Shown in pieces: positions 17,800 to 26,947 of a stretch of DNA of 64,000 bases. This stretch comes from CAVXWV01 sp963695415 (GTDB lineage Bacteria > Chloroflexota > Anaerolineae > Anaerolineales > UBA4823). The DNA lies in assembly GCA_963695415.1 (NCBI GenBank), contig CAVOGL010000008.1:310001-374000 (forward strand), written 5' to 3'. A program made the position numbers and the translations under genes. Below the pieces are notes generated by a model. That model saw only the letters and a list, made by a program, of their open reading frames with translations, had not been told where the DNA came from and did not search any database. The stretch's first letter is position 1. Each line of letters starts with the position of its first letter.

Positions 17800-20595
17800 C
17801 TAAGGTCGCCATTTATCCACTGGAACCATCTGCCCCCAATTAAGACCGCAGTGGGCTTCCGTCTCCAGGGGCACGTCCAGCCGGTATGCACCAGACATCA
17901 CCTGCTGGACTAATCCAGCAGTCATGGGCAGCTCATCCACGGGACATTCCAGGACTAATTCATCATGCACCTGCAGCAAAATATTACTCGTACAGCCTGC
18001 ATCGGTCAGAGCGGTTGGAAGCCTGACCATGGCTATTTTCATGATATCTGCTGCTGTCCCCTGGATCGGCGCATTGATGGCTTCTCGTTCTTCTCTCTGG
18101 CGCAGGTTGTAATTCGATTGATTTTTTAAACCTGGGAAATAACGTCTTCTTCCCAACAACGTCTCGACATAACCCTGTTCTGCCGCCTGCAGACGGATGC
18201 CATCCAGGTAATCTTTCACGCCCGGAAACTGCTTGAAATAAGCTTCCATGAAGTTTTCAGCTTCTGCCAGGGTCAGATCAGTCACCCTCATCAAGCCAAA
18301 TGCGCTCATCCCATAAATCAAACCGAAATTGATGCTTTTAGCATGACGCCGCTGGTCGGAGCTGACGGATTCCAGAGGGATGTTATAGATCGCGGCTGCG
18401 GTTGCAGCATGAATGTCCTTGCCTGCTTGAAAGGTTTCCAGCATGGCATGGTCTTTGGACATATGTGCGACGATGCGCAGTTCAACCTGCGAATAATCGA
18501 CCGCCAGCAGCACCATCCCCGGCGCAGCGACGAACGCCTGGCGCACCTGCTTCCCCAGGTCGCTGCGGATGGGGATATTCTGCAGGTTAGGGTCTGAAGA
18601 TGCGATCCTGCCGGTGATAGCGCCGGTCTGGTTGTAGGAGGTATGCACACGGTGAGTGTGCGGATTCACCTGCAGAGGTAAAGCGTCCAGGTAGGTCGAT
18701 TTCAACTTTGAAATTTCCCGGTACTCCAGCACCTGTTCCACAACCGGATGGGATTCGCTCATCGCTTCAAGAACACCCGCCGCGGTTGAATAAAATCCTG
18801 ATGCCGTTTTAGCAGTGCGATCGGGAGGTTCCAGGTGGAGGCGGTTGAAAAGCGCGTCCGAAAGCTGCTGGGGAGAATTCAGGTTGAAGGCTGATCCTAC
18901 AGCCTGCTGCACTGATTCTTCAATTTCCATAATCCGCTCGTTGATCTGTTCCGACATGTGCTTCAAGAAAACGGTGTCCAGGGCGACGCCTGCCATTTCC
19001 ATATCAGCCAATACCGAAACAATCGGCATCTCAACTTCTTCCAACAACCCCGTTCCAGCCACTTTCTCCAGTTCATCCTGCAGCTCTTGCACCAAACCCA
19101 GGACAACGGCTGCATCAGCAGCCGCGTATGTTCCGGCAGAAGAGATAGGCACATCCGCCATGGTGATCTGTTTCTTTCCCTTTCCAATCAGATCCTCAAT
19201 CGGGGTCATATGGATGTTTTGACGTACCCACGCCAGGTTCTTCAAGCCCAAATTTCTCGAGCCAGGATTTACCAGCCATTCGGCGATCATGGTGTCGAAC
19301 GTCAACGGAGTTGTGCGGATGCCGTAACGCGCCAGCACAACAAAATCATACTTGATGTTATGACCCACCTTGGCAATGGATGGATCGGTGAGTGGACCAC
19401 GCAGCGCTTCGATGACCCGGTTCAAGGGCAGCTGCTGACCCTGCCGGTGCCCCACGGGGATGTAATATCCCTGCCCGGGTTCAACCGCCAGGGCGATCCC
19501 TACCAGGTCAGCGCTCATCGAATCAGTCGACGTGGTCTCTGTGTCAAATGAAATCATCGAGGCAGTTGACAGCCGCCTGGTCAATTCTTCCAACGCAGCG
19601 GGACTATCCACTATCTCTGCCTGGATATCAGTTTTTTCTACCTCTGCCTGGTATGGTGCCGGCTGCTCGAACATGCTCATCTGCTGCGGACGGGCGGACA
19701 CTCGCTTGCCCCATTGTTCTTCCAGGGAGATCAAGCGCTGCATCAAGGTCCTGAATTCCAACTCCCTGAACATTTCTTCAACTTTCTCCGGATCGAAATG
19801 CGCAGGTCTGGCTTTTTCAAGGTCAACCGTGATGACAAGGTCTTCCACGATCCTGGCTAATTTCTGGCTCAGGTATGCATTTTCGCGTCCTGCTTCCAGC
19901 TTTTTTTGTACAGCACCGCGCACTTCCCCAATGTGTTCATAGATGCCATCCAGGGTCCCGTATTCCTTCAACAAAGCTACTGCGGTCTTCTCACCAACTC
20001 CGGTCACACCGGGGATATTGTCCGATGTATCCCCAACCAGGGCTTTGTAATCGACCACCTGACCAGGTCTGACTCCCAGATATTCTTCCACATCTTCGGG
20101 GAAATAATCACGCGCTTCAGAGAGCGAACGCCCGGGCAGGTTGACGACCACGCGCTCTTTGACCAGCTGAAGCAAATCACGGTCACCGGTGATAATCTTC
20201 ACCACCAGCCCCTGTTCTACCGCCCAGCGTGCGACGCTGCCCATCACATCATCAGCTTCGTAGCCCTCTTTTTCAAGTCGTGGGATATTGAATGCATCGA
20301 CCAACTGGCGGATACGCTCGATCTGTGGGCGCAGGTCATCAGGCATTTTTGCACGTGTTCCCTTGTAGTCTGGGAACAATTCGTCACGGAAGGTTTTTCC
20401 GGTGTCAAAAGCTACTGCCAGGTAATCAATATTCTCCTGCTCGAACAGGCGTAATAAAACACTGGTAAAGCCGAAAACACCGGCAGTGGGTTCACCAGAG
20501 CCGGTGACAAAACCGGCAGATGAACCTCTCGTGAGGGCAAAGTAGGTGCGGTAGGCTAAAGCATGACCATCGATCAAATATAGTGTGTGCGGCAA
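17800..20595 (-). CDS. polA: DNA polymerase I
   Basis: A full-length 931-residue Pol I. The 5'-3' exonuclease occupies about 1-290 (LIDGHALAYRTYF, GYEADDVMGS, GDRDLLQL, GDTSDNIPGV). The 3'-5' exonuclease follows with motifs that look intact: SFDTET, KVGHNIKYD and YAAADA. Many bacterial Pol I proteins have lost proofreading, so this is worth noting. The polymerase has motif A LLAVDYSQVELR, motif B RRHAKSINFGLIYGMSAFGL and motif C LQVHDELVLECP. The start codon is TTG, five bases after GGAGG. It repairs DNA and removes RNA primers. It is convergent with the secreted-protein gene. Confidence 0.95.
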   Translation of the reverse strand: MPHTLYLIDGHALAYRTYFALTRGSSAGFVTGSGEPTAGVFGFTSVLLRLFEQENIDYLAVAFDTGKTFRDELFPDYKGTRAKMPDDLRPQIERIRQLVDAFNIPRLEKEGYEADDVMGSVARWAVEQGLVVKIITGDRDLLQLVKERVVVNLPGRSLSEARDYFPEDVEEYLGVRPGQVVDYKALVGDTSDNIPGVTGVGEKTAVALLKEYGTLDGIYEHIGEVRGAVQKKLEAGRENAYLSQKLARIVEDLVITVDLEKARPAHFDPEKVEEMFRELEFRTLMQRLISLEEQWGKRVSARPQQMSMFEQPAPYQAEVEKTDIQAEIVDSPAALEELTRRLSTASMISFDTETTSTDSMSADLVGIALAVEPGQGYYIPVGHRQGQQLPLNRVIEALRGPLTDPSIAKVGHNIKYDFVVLARYGIRTTPLTFDTMIAEWLVNPGSRNLGLKNLAWVRQNIHMTPIEDLIGKGKKQITMADVPISSAGTYAAADAAVVLGLVQELQDELEKVAGTGLLEEVEMPIVSVLADMEMAGVALDTVFLKHMSEQINERIMEIEESVQQAVGSAFNLNSPQQLSDALFNRLHLEPPDRTAKTASGFYSTAAGVLEAMSESHPVVEQVLEYREISKLKSTYLDALPLQVNPHTHRVHTSYNQTGAITGRIASSDPNLQNIPIRSDLGKQVRQAFVAAPGMVLLAVDYSQVELRIVAHMSKDHAMLETFQAGKDIHAATAAAIYNIPLESVSSDQRRHAKSINFGLIYGMSAFGLMRVTDLTLAEAENFMEAYFKQFPGVKDYLDGIRLQAAEQGYVETLLGRRRYFPGLKNQSNYNLRQREEREAINAPIQGTAADIMKIAMVRLPTALTDAGCTSNILLQVHDELVLECPVDELPMTAGLVQQVMSGAYRLDVPLETEAHCGLNWGQMVPVDKWRP

Positions 20596-20695
20596 ATTTT
20601 CCTCCGGATCTGGAACGAGGCCTCAAAAAACTTTTCAGCCCCTGTCTTTTTAAGGCAACATTCCCTGATTTCAGGTTCATTCTTCGAATGGGGAC

Positions 20696-22062
20696 TTAAT
20701 CAAGGTGTCTGATCCTCTCGATAAAAGAGTATATAATCCTCTGTTCCGGTACAACACCGCCGGAAATTTGTAAATGGGTCGCGGACCAGAAATCCGGACC
20801 ACGTTCAGCCAATGCCATATCCGGGAAAAAACTCGACAAACGGATAGATGTGTAATGGCGGAAAACACGTACCTGCTTCTCGATTTCTTTGGCTGAATCC
20901 ACCCAGGTGGTCCAAAGGATATATTCCGGCTGAATGGATAAGTTCTCGAAACGCCAGTTGTGGATCAGGCTGATTTGATGCATCCATTCAACCAGGCTGG
21001 AGGCAATTACCCCGACCAACCGGTCGGAAGGCATATGCGGAATCATCAAGATCACATATTCCATCCCGGCTGCTTTGCCCCCAACACCACTCCCTTGCCC
21101 GAAATTATCGCCACCGTGTGTGAGAGTCTCATCGAGTTGGAGAGTCGAGGTCGAAACAGAATCTGGTTGAGATTTGGGTGGTGGTGGGTTAAATAAACTT
21201 GTAACACTGGCGCGGGCTTGCTTGAAGGAAGTCCCTGGTGCGAATACCAGTGTCAGGGCAGACGGCTCTTCCAGTTTAAGCACATAAACCAAGTGATTCT
21301 GACCGGTGGAGACCAGGGGCACATAACCAATCATCTCACCGCGCGCTTCAATCGCACCTGATTGGTACAGCCATTGGATCAATTCCGGTTTGGCTCTGGA
21401 AGCTAATTGGCTTGAAAAACCAACGAGTTGATCTCCTCTCGTAACCAGGACAGCTTGCGCCCTTGCCAATTCAAGCAGAGACACAAGAACTCTGTTCGAG
21501 TATATCCGGGTTTTCATAACCTGGCAGCACCAGGGAAAGGGTTCTCGGTTGGGTTGGAGCAGTGCCTTGCGCAGATGATTGCTTACGCTTCAAACCGACA
21601 GCCATCGCTTGGGAGTTTGCTGCTTGCCCGACCGGGTCAGGAGGAGGCACTTCAAAGAGGGTGCGTGCAGCCAACTCGGGCGTATCCTGGGGATCTACTG
21701 GTGTGTGAAAAAATTCCTCCAACTGCTCGATTAGTTCCGAAGGGTCGAATGGGCGCGACAGGTATCCATCCGGTAGGAAACCAAGCAACGGAAGAAATTT
21801 ATCTTCATCTTCAGGTGGCAGCACCAACCAACGCACACCGGGGTGTTGTGATACCATGACGTCATGAAAACTACGGAAGCTGATGTCGTTGATGCCCGTA
21901 TCCAGGAGTATGACATCGAACCCGTTGAATTCCCTCTATTTCCAGGATTTTATCCATCCCTTCCATCTGGATAAGGCGCACCTGAGCAAGCGCCCGCAAT
22001 GCCTGGTTTATTTGTTGGATAAGCTCTTGTGACTGGGTGAGGATCCCAACCTGATGCTCCAT
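20696..22062 (-). CDS. receiver-domain-like protein with unknown C-terminal domain (two frameshifts)
   Basis: Three frames join into one protein of about 455 residues. MEHQVGILTQSQELIQQ starts at 22062. After an extra base near 21929 the text reads FNGFDVILLDTGINDISF, giving a receiver-type phospho-acceptor Asp, then WLVLPPEDED and LPDGYLSRPFDPSELIEQLEEFF, a typical receiver end. After a Pro-rich linker and a second shift near 21490 a further domain begins LVSLLELARAQAVLVTRGDQL, resembling regulatory roadblock- or GAF-like modules. Its output function is unknown. The gene is divergent from the secreted SLT-like gene, and no histidine kinase is nearby. Confidence 0.62.
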
Positions 22063-22121
22063 AAAAAGAGTCTATCATGGTGGCGGATGAGGTGCAAGGA
22101 ACACCAGATGGCGGATTTCTG

Positions 22122-22150
22122 TTGACAACGCACCCCTATCATGATAATTT
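22122..22150 (+). promoter_or_regulatory. promoter of the SLT-like gene, almost leaderless
   Basis: TTGACA at 22122-22127 is 17 bases from TAATTT (22145-22150); GATAAT at 22144-22149 is the alternative -10 with 16. Transcription would begin close to the ATG at 22159, and no ribosome-binding sequence fits between them. Confidence 0.55.
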
Positions 22151-22158
22151 TGTCATAG

Positions 22159-23780
22159 ATGGGGACGCGTTTTAAACACATTCTTGCTGCACTATTTTTC
22201 GCCGCCCTTGTAGGGCTGATCCCCTGGGGGAACCATGTGGCTTTGGCGAACGATTCAACACGCCAAACTTCAACAACGCTGTCGTATATTCAATATGAGT
22301 GGTGGTTGATCAGCTGGGAGAACGACACCATCTTGTGCCAAATCCTGATCGACCATGATGGACTGCCCACTTCGGAGGAAGTGGCGGTCAGCTGCGGCAC
22401 GGCGCTGGCAAAGCTTTGGGTTGAACTCCAGCATGCGTTGATCCGGATTCTGACAAGGGCTGCAAGGGTGTTTATGTGCACCTGATTTCGGTTCAACCTG
22501 CTGAGAAGGAAGTGTTCGTGGATCTACCGGTACCTTTTGTGCTGGTCAAGCTGGAAGGATGCAAACCCATCCCGCCGGAAAACCTTTGCCGCTCAATCCC
22601 TTCCCTTCTGCTGATTGGGGAGGAGCCGCTGCCCAACGAAAGCATTACCTCGATCGAGGGTGTTTACAATGGCATCCCGTTTCTGTGTACTGGGAAAGAG
22701 TGCCTGGTGCAGCTCAAACCGACTCCTGTGCAGGGTGTGACCGTAGAATTTTGGGCAAATTCCAGCTATGGCGATTCAAGCCAGCGTTATACGGCGCTGG
22801 TGCGAGTGCTTGACACCGGCGTCTCATCCACGCCCGGGAAGAGCGGCTGGTACATCGACGTGATCAGCTCACAGTGGAGCGACGCGCCAATCGCCAGCTG
22901 CGCCCGGATCTGGGAGGCTTTTCCATCGGTCGGCTCACAACCCGACTGGTTGTCCTCGCCAGAAGATGGCGGTCTGATTGCATCCGACTATCCTTATTTT
23001 TACCTTGCAGGTCGTCTGATTGCACAAGGAGTGATTGACGCCAGCGCCTGCCCAGCGGGGGGTATGCTTCCAAATGGGTATGCGAATTCTTGCGGGATCG
23101 AAAAAGCGCGGCTGCTGATGACATCCTGGCAGAACCAATTTAACCAGAGTATCATCGAGGCTTCGCAGCTAAGCGGCGTACCAGCAAAACTGTTAAAAAA
23201 TTTATTTGCCCAGGAAAGCCAGTTTTGGCCCGGCGTCTTCCGGGTATCTTACGAATTCGGATTGGGGCAGATAACGGCTGAAGGCACCGATTCGATTTTT
23301 ATTTGGAACCCTGGTTTTTACAACCAGTTCTGCCCAAGCGTGCTGACGGAAGAAACATGCCAGAAGAGTTATCTGCTGCTGGAGAAGGAAGAGAAGGAGA
23401 TGCTGCGCGGCGCACTGGCAATCAAAGCCTGGGTAGACTGCCCGAGCTGTGCCTCCGGCATCGATCTGGAAAAAACAAATTCAAGTGTATATTTCTTCGC
23501 ACAAACGCTGGTCGCCAACTGTTCGCAGGTTGACCAGATCATCAGCACCGCCACTGGAATGAAATCCGGTCAGGTTGCTAATTACGAGGACCTCTGGCGG
23601 TTTACGGTTGGCAACTACCATGGCGGTCCTGGCTGCCTATCGTACGCGATCCACACAGCCTGGCAGAACTCAATCGTCCCATTGACCTGGGAGGGCGTGT
23701 CCAACTTCTTCACCCCTTCCTGCCAGGGTGTGGTTCCATATGTAAATGAGATTACTCTATTCCCACCGAAGGAAGAATAG
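22159..23780 (+). CDS. secreted lytic-transglycosylase-like protein (single-base frameshift)
   Basis: A signal peptide (HILAALFFAALVGLIPWGNHVALA) leads to a protein of about 540 residues. The first frame ends at 22485; restoring one missing base near 22432 gives ELQACVDPDSDKGCKGVYVHLISV and continues to 23780. Around residues 320-365 the sequence IIEASQLSGVPAKLLKNLFAQESQFWPG...EFGLGQIT has the lysozyme-like fold pattern of SLT domains, with Glu in AQESQF as the likely catalytic acid. Many cysteines suggest disulfides. It probably cuts or binds peptidoglycan outside the membrane. The N-terminal half is a beta-rich region without a family I recognise. Confidence 0.66.
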
Positions 23781-23802
23781 GGCGGGTACCTGGGCTAAAG
23801 GG

Positions 23803-23988
23803 TCAGGAAATAGATTTCACCAACTCAATAAATTCATCCCACTCTTCCTGGAAGAAGTGGAGTGTGACATTATTAAGTTCCAGGTGGTAGGTGGATTCGC
23901 CATCTGGCTCATCTGCTTTCCACGCAAGGTAATTCGATGTCTCCGCCATGATGTTGGTTTCTGGTTCGGAATTGTTCTTGTTCGACAT
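23803..23988 (-). CDS. small acidic conserved-looking protein
   Basis: A 61-residue protein from an ATG at 23988 with AAGGA eight bases upstream. An upstream in-frame start at 24066 would add 26 residues without a ribosome site and is less likely. The core reads YLAWKADEPDGESTYHLELN followed by VTLHFFQEEWDEFIELVKSI, a strand-strand-helix pattern. I do not recognise a function. It is convergent with the SLT-like gene. Confidence 0.5.
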   Translation of the reverse strand: MSNKNNSEPETNIMAETSNYLAWKADEPDGESTYHLELNNVTLHFFQEEWDEFIELVKSIS

Positions 23989-24155
23989 AATATAAGTCCT
24001 TTCAAGAGGATGCGTAACAGCAAGCACAGCCGAAACCTGACCAAGTCTCCGGGCAAATTGCTGCACAGGCGTACCGATTGTATCCTAAGTTCACCAATTT
24101 TTTGGACGATTTTCTGATACTTGAGTGGAAAATTCCCACCTGAGGCAAATACTGC

Positions 24156-25431
24156 TTAATTATCAGTCAAAGTCTCCAAAAATTCCATGTTATTTGATGT
24201 GCGCATAAGTTTTTGGAGAATCGCCTCGGTTGCCGAAGATGGGTCCAGACCTGCGCCGTGAGGCGGGGCAGTCACCATCTGGTCGTACATCCTGCGCATT
24301 AACCAAACCCTCGGGGTGATGTCAGGTCCAAGGAGGAGTTCTTCCCGGCGCGTTGACGAGCGCTCGATATCGATTGCCGGGAAAACACGCCGTTCCTGGA
24401 GACGCCTTGAAAGATGCAGCTCCATATTACCCGTGCCTTTAAACTCTTCATAAACAACATCGTCCATGCGCGAGCCTGTATCGACCAGGCAGGTGGCGAT
24501 GATGGTCAAAGATCCGCCTTCTTCAATGTTACGAGCAGCGCCAAAGAAACGTTTTGGAGGGTAAAGAGCTGAAGGATCAATACCGCCGGAGAGCGTTCGT
24601 CCGGATGGTGTAACCACAAGATTGTACACGCGTGCCAGACGGGTGATCGAATCCATCACGATGACCACATCCCTGCCGATCTCGACCAATCTTTTGGCGC
24701 GCTCCAGCGCCATTTCAGCCACACGCACGTGGGATGTGACTGGCTCATCAAAAGTAGATGAGATCACTTCAGCATCCACAGAGCGGTCCATATCGGTGAC
24801 TTCTTCCGGTCTTTCACCGATGAGGGCAACCATCAAATGCACCTCAGGATGTTTGGTTGAAATCGAGTTGGCAATTTGTTTCAGGATGGTTGTCTTCCCA
24901 GCCTTAGGTGGAGAGACGATCAAACCACGCTGCCCACGCCCGACTGGTGTGACCAGGTTGATTAACCTGGTCGATAACGTGTGACGATCTGTTTCCAGAT
25001 CAAAACGCTGCTCCGGGAAAATTGGGGTAAGTGATTCGAAGGTCGGACGGCTGCGGCTCTCTTCGGGATCGATCCCGTTGACATGCTCGACACGCAGGAG
25101 ACCATAATGCCGCTCTGAACTCTCGCGGGGGGCGGACCTGCCCAATGATCATGTCACCATTGCGCAGATTGTAGCGGCGGATCTGGGATTGTGAGACATA
25201 AACATCATACGGACCCGGCTGGTAATGACCGGAACGAAGGAATCCAATGCCCTCGTTCATGATTTCGAGGATACCGCCGCGGATTTCCAAACCCTGTCTT
25301 TCCGCTTCCACCTGCTGTATTTTCAAAATCAGGTCCTCTTTCTTTAGCCGGTTTGCATATGGGATATCCAAATCACGTGCCATTTGACGCAACGCGGTCA
25401 ATGAATGATTCTCAAGTTCTAATACTTTCAT
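24156..25431 (-). CDS. rho: transcription termination factor Rho (single-base frameshift)
   Basis: The N-terminal domain (LTALRQMARDLDIPYANRLKKEDLI) and RNA-binding cold-shock-like part (GILEIMNEGIGFLRS, YVSQSQIRRYNLRNGDMIIGQVR) lie in one frame. The ATPase is in a second: Walker A SPPKAGKTTILKQIAN, GERPEEVTDM, Walker B VVIVMDSITRLARVYN and the Q/R-loops (RRLQERRVFPAIDIERSSTRRE). Removing one G from the six-G run at 25127-25132 joins them as VRPRESSERHYGLL. Rho is a hexameric helicase that ends untranslated transcripts. The ATG at 25431 is chosen over a TTG at 25437. About 425 residues are expected. Confidence 0.9.
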
Positions 25432-25591
25432 TTTCAACTCTGTTGGAATAATTATGTTTAACCAAAAATGGGGTAGGAGATCAAAGCCGTCATGCCCAGC
25501 TCGTTCCCCATTACAAAACAGGTATCTCGGCTGAACGACCTTTTCTTAACTTGATTATATTATACCTGATTTTTCAAAAGATTTGACACAT

Positions 25592-26224
25592 TTAGTCGAC
25601 TTGCATGTTGTTTTTCGAAGACCTTGTCAGCCAGGCTTCGAGGTTATCAGGATGGTTGTGGCAGCGTAGTGCTTCCAACAACGCTTTGGGGTCTTGTGCA
25701 CAGCTAAACAAACCAAGGTGATCTGAATAAATAAAACCTTCCTGGCTGGCGTGCTCGAGCATGGACAGCAGCCCGTTGTAATATCCATCCACGTTTAACA
25801 ATCCAATTGGTTTCTGGTGCAAACCAATCTGCGACCAGGTGAGAGCTTCGAACAATTCTCCCAGGGTTCCATACCCACCTGGTAAAGCGATAAATGCATC
25901 GGAAAGCTCCACCATGCGCGCCTGGCGTTGGTGGATGGTGTCCACCACCTCGATATGGGTTAAACCGCGGTGTGCCAGTACCGGGGTGTCAAACAATTTA
26001 GGGATCACCCCGGTGACTTCTCCGCCGGACTGCAGCGTACCTTCAGCTACCGCGCCCATCAACCCGGTACTCCCAGCACCGTACACCAGGCGGATTTTCT
26101 CCTGTGCCAGAAGGCTTCCCAGGTTTAGAGCTGTGTCCAGGTATTTCTGTTCCACTTTATCTGAAGAACCACAAAACACACACAATGATTTAATCGACGT
26201 GGACATAGTGGTATGCAATTGCAC
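25592..26224 (-). CDS. LOG-family nucleotide hydrolase (cytokinin riboside 5'-monophosphate phosphoribohydrolase-like)
   Basis: The 210-residue protein has a Rossmann-type fold start (SLCVFCGSSDKVEQKYLD), LVYGAGSTGLMGAVAEG, and the family signature PGGYGTLGELFEALTWSQIGLHQKPIG with the catalytic Arg/Glu pair region. LOG proteins split nucleoside monophosphates into base and ribose phosphate. A GTG at 26224 sits close behind AAGGAGG; an ATG at 26206 is the alternative. It lies downstream of the kinase gene on the same strand, so both may serve nucleotide salvage. Confidence 0.85.
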   Translation of the reverse strand: MQLHTTMSTSIKSLCVFCGSSDKVEQKYLDTALNLGSLLAQEKIRLVYGAGSTGLMGAVAEGTLQSGGEVTGVIPKLFDTPVLAHRGLTHIEVVDTIHQRQARMVELSDAFIALPGGYGTLGELFEALTWSQIGLHQKPIGLLNVDGYYNGLLSMLEHASQEGFIYSDHLGLFSCAQDPKALLEALRCHNHPDNLEAWLTRSSKNNMQVD

Positions 26225-26265
26225 AATCCTCCTTGGGTTCCAGTTTTTTTAAGATTTTCGCCGGA

Positions 26266-26925
26266 TTAACGGCTGTTTTTTACTTCTTCGGGTTGGAAGA
26301 TTACTTCCTCTTTCCCCATCAGTTTTTCTTCAACTTTTCGAGCAATTAAATCGAGGTGCCCTGGATGTGAGACGTAATCCAGGTCATCTGCTGGGACAGT
26401 GAGTACCGGGCACAAGCTGAAACCTTCAATCCAGGCTTCGTACAGGTCGTTCAATTGGAGTAAATATTCTGTCGTGATCGGGCTTTCATAATCTCTGCCG
26501 CGCTGTTGAATACGCTGGTAGAGAGTCTGCGTCGAAGCCCGCAGGTACACCATCAGATCTGGAGGGGGGAGGAATTCGACCAGTACAGCGAATAATTCGC
26601 GGTAAGAGCCATGATCGCGGTCACTGATGAACCCCTGGCGGTGCAGATTCTGTGCGAAAACTTCCGCATCTTCATATACCGAGCGGTCCTGGATGGCAGA
26701 ATTGGGGTGCTTCAACAACTGGTGATGGATTCGCAAACGATGGGTGAGAAAGAAAATTTGTGAATGGAATGCCCACTGGCTCATGTCCTTGTAGAAATCT
26801 GCCAGGTAAGGGTTCGCCATGTGGGGCTCAAAAAATGGCTCCCACCCCAGCTCATTGCACAACAACCTGACAAGCGTCGATTTGCCCACACCTATATTCC
26901 CCGCAACTGCGATAAATCGTTTCAT
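26266..26925 (-). CDS. deoxynucleoside kinase (dNK/dGK family)
   Basis: The 219-residue enzyme has P-loop AGNIGVGKSTL at residues 8-18, FEPHMANPYL, the DRSVYEDAEVFAQNL segment typical of bacterial deoxyadenosine/deoxyguanosine kinases, and a lid RIQQRGRDYE. It phosphorylates deoxynucleosides for salvage. The ATG at 26925 is preferred because upstream codons to 26988 would overlap the neighbouring gene and lack conserved features. It follows the PEP-binding gene by 22 bases. Confidence 0.88.
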   Translation of the reverse strand: MKRFIAVAGNIGVGKSTLVRLLCNELGWEPFFEPHMANPYLADFYKDMSQWAFHSQIFFLTHRLRIHHQLLKHPNSAIQDRSVYEDAEVFAQNLHRQGFISDRDHGSYRELFAVLVEFLPPPDLMVYLRASTQTLYQRIQQRGRDYESPITTEYLLQLNDLYEAWIEGFSLCPVLTVPADDLDYVSHPGHLDLIARKVEEKLMGKEEVIFQPEEVKNSR

Positions 26926-26947
26926 TGGCACAATTCCCCAAAGCGCA

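Noticed and set aside
17924..20454. Long open frames antisense to polA (for example 19906-20454)
   Set aside because: They mirror the codon structure of a perfectly conserved polymerase gene and show no family motifs or ribosome sites.
24622..24984. A 120-codon plus-strand frame inside rho
   Set aside because: It is complementary to the Rho ATPase core; the Ser/Thr-rich product is typical of antisense readings.
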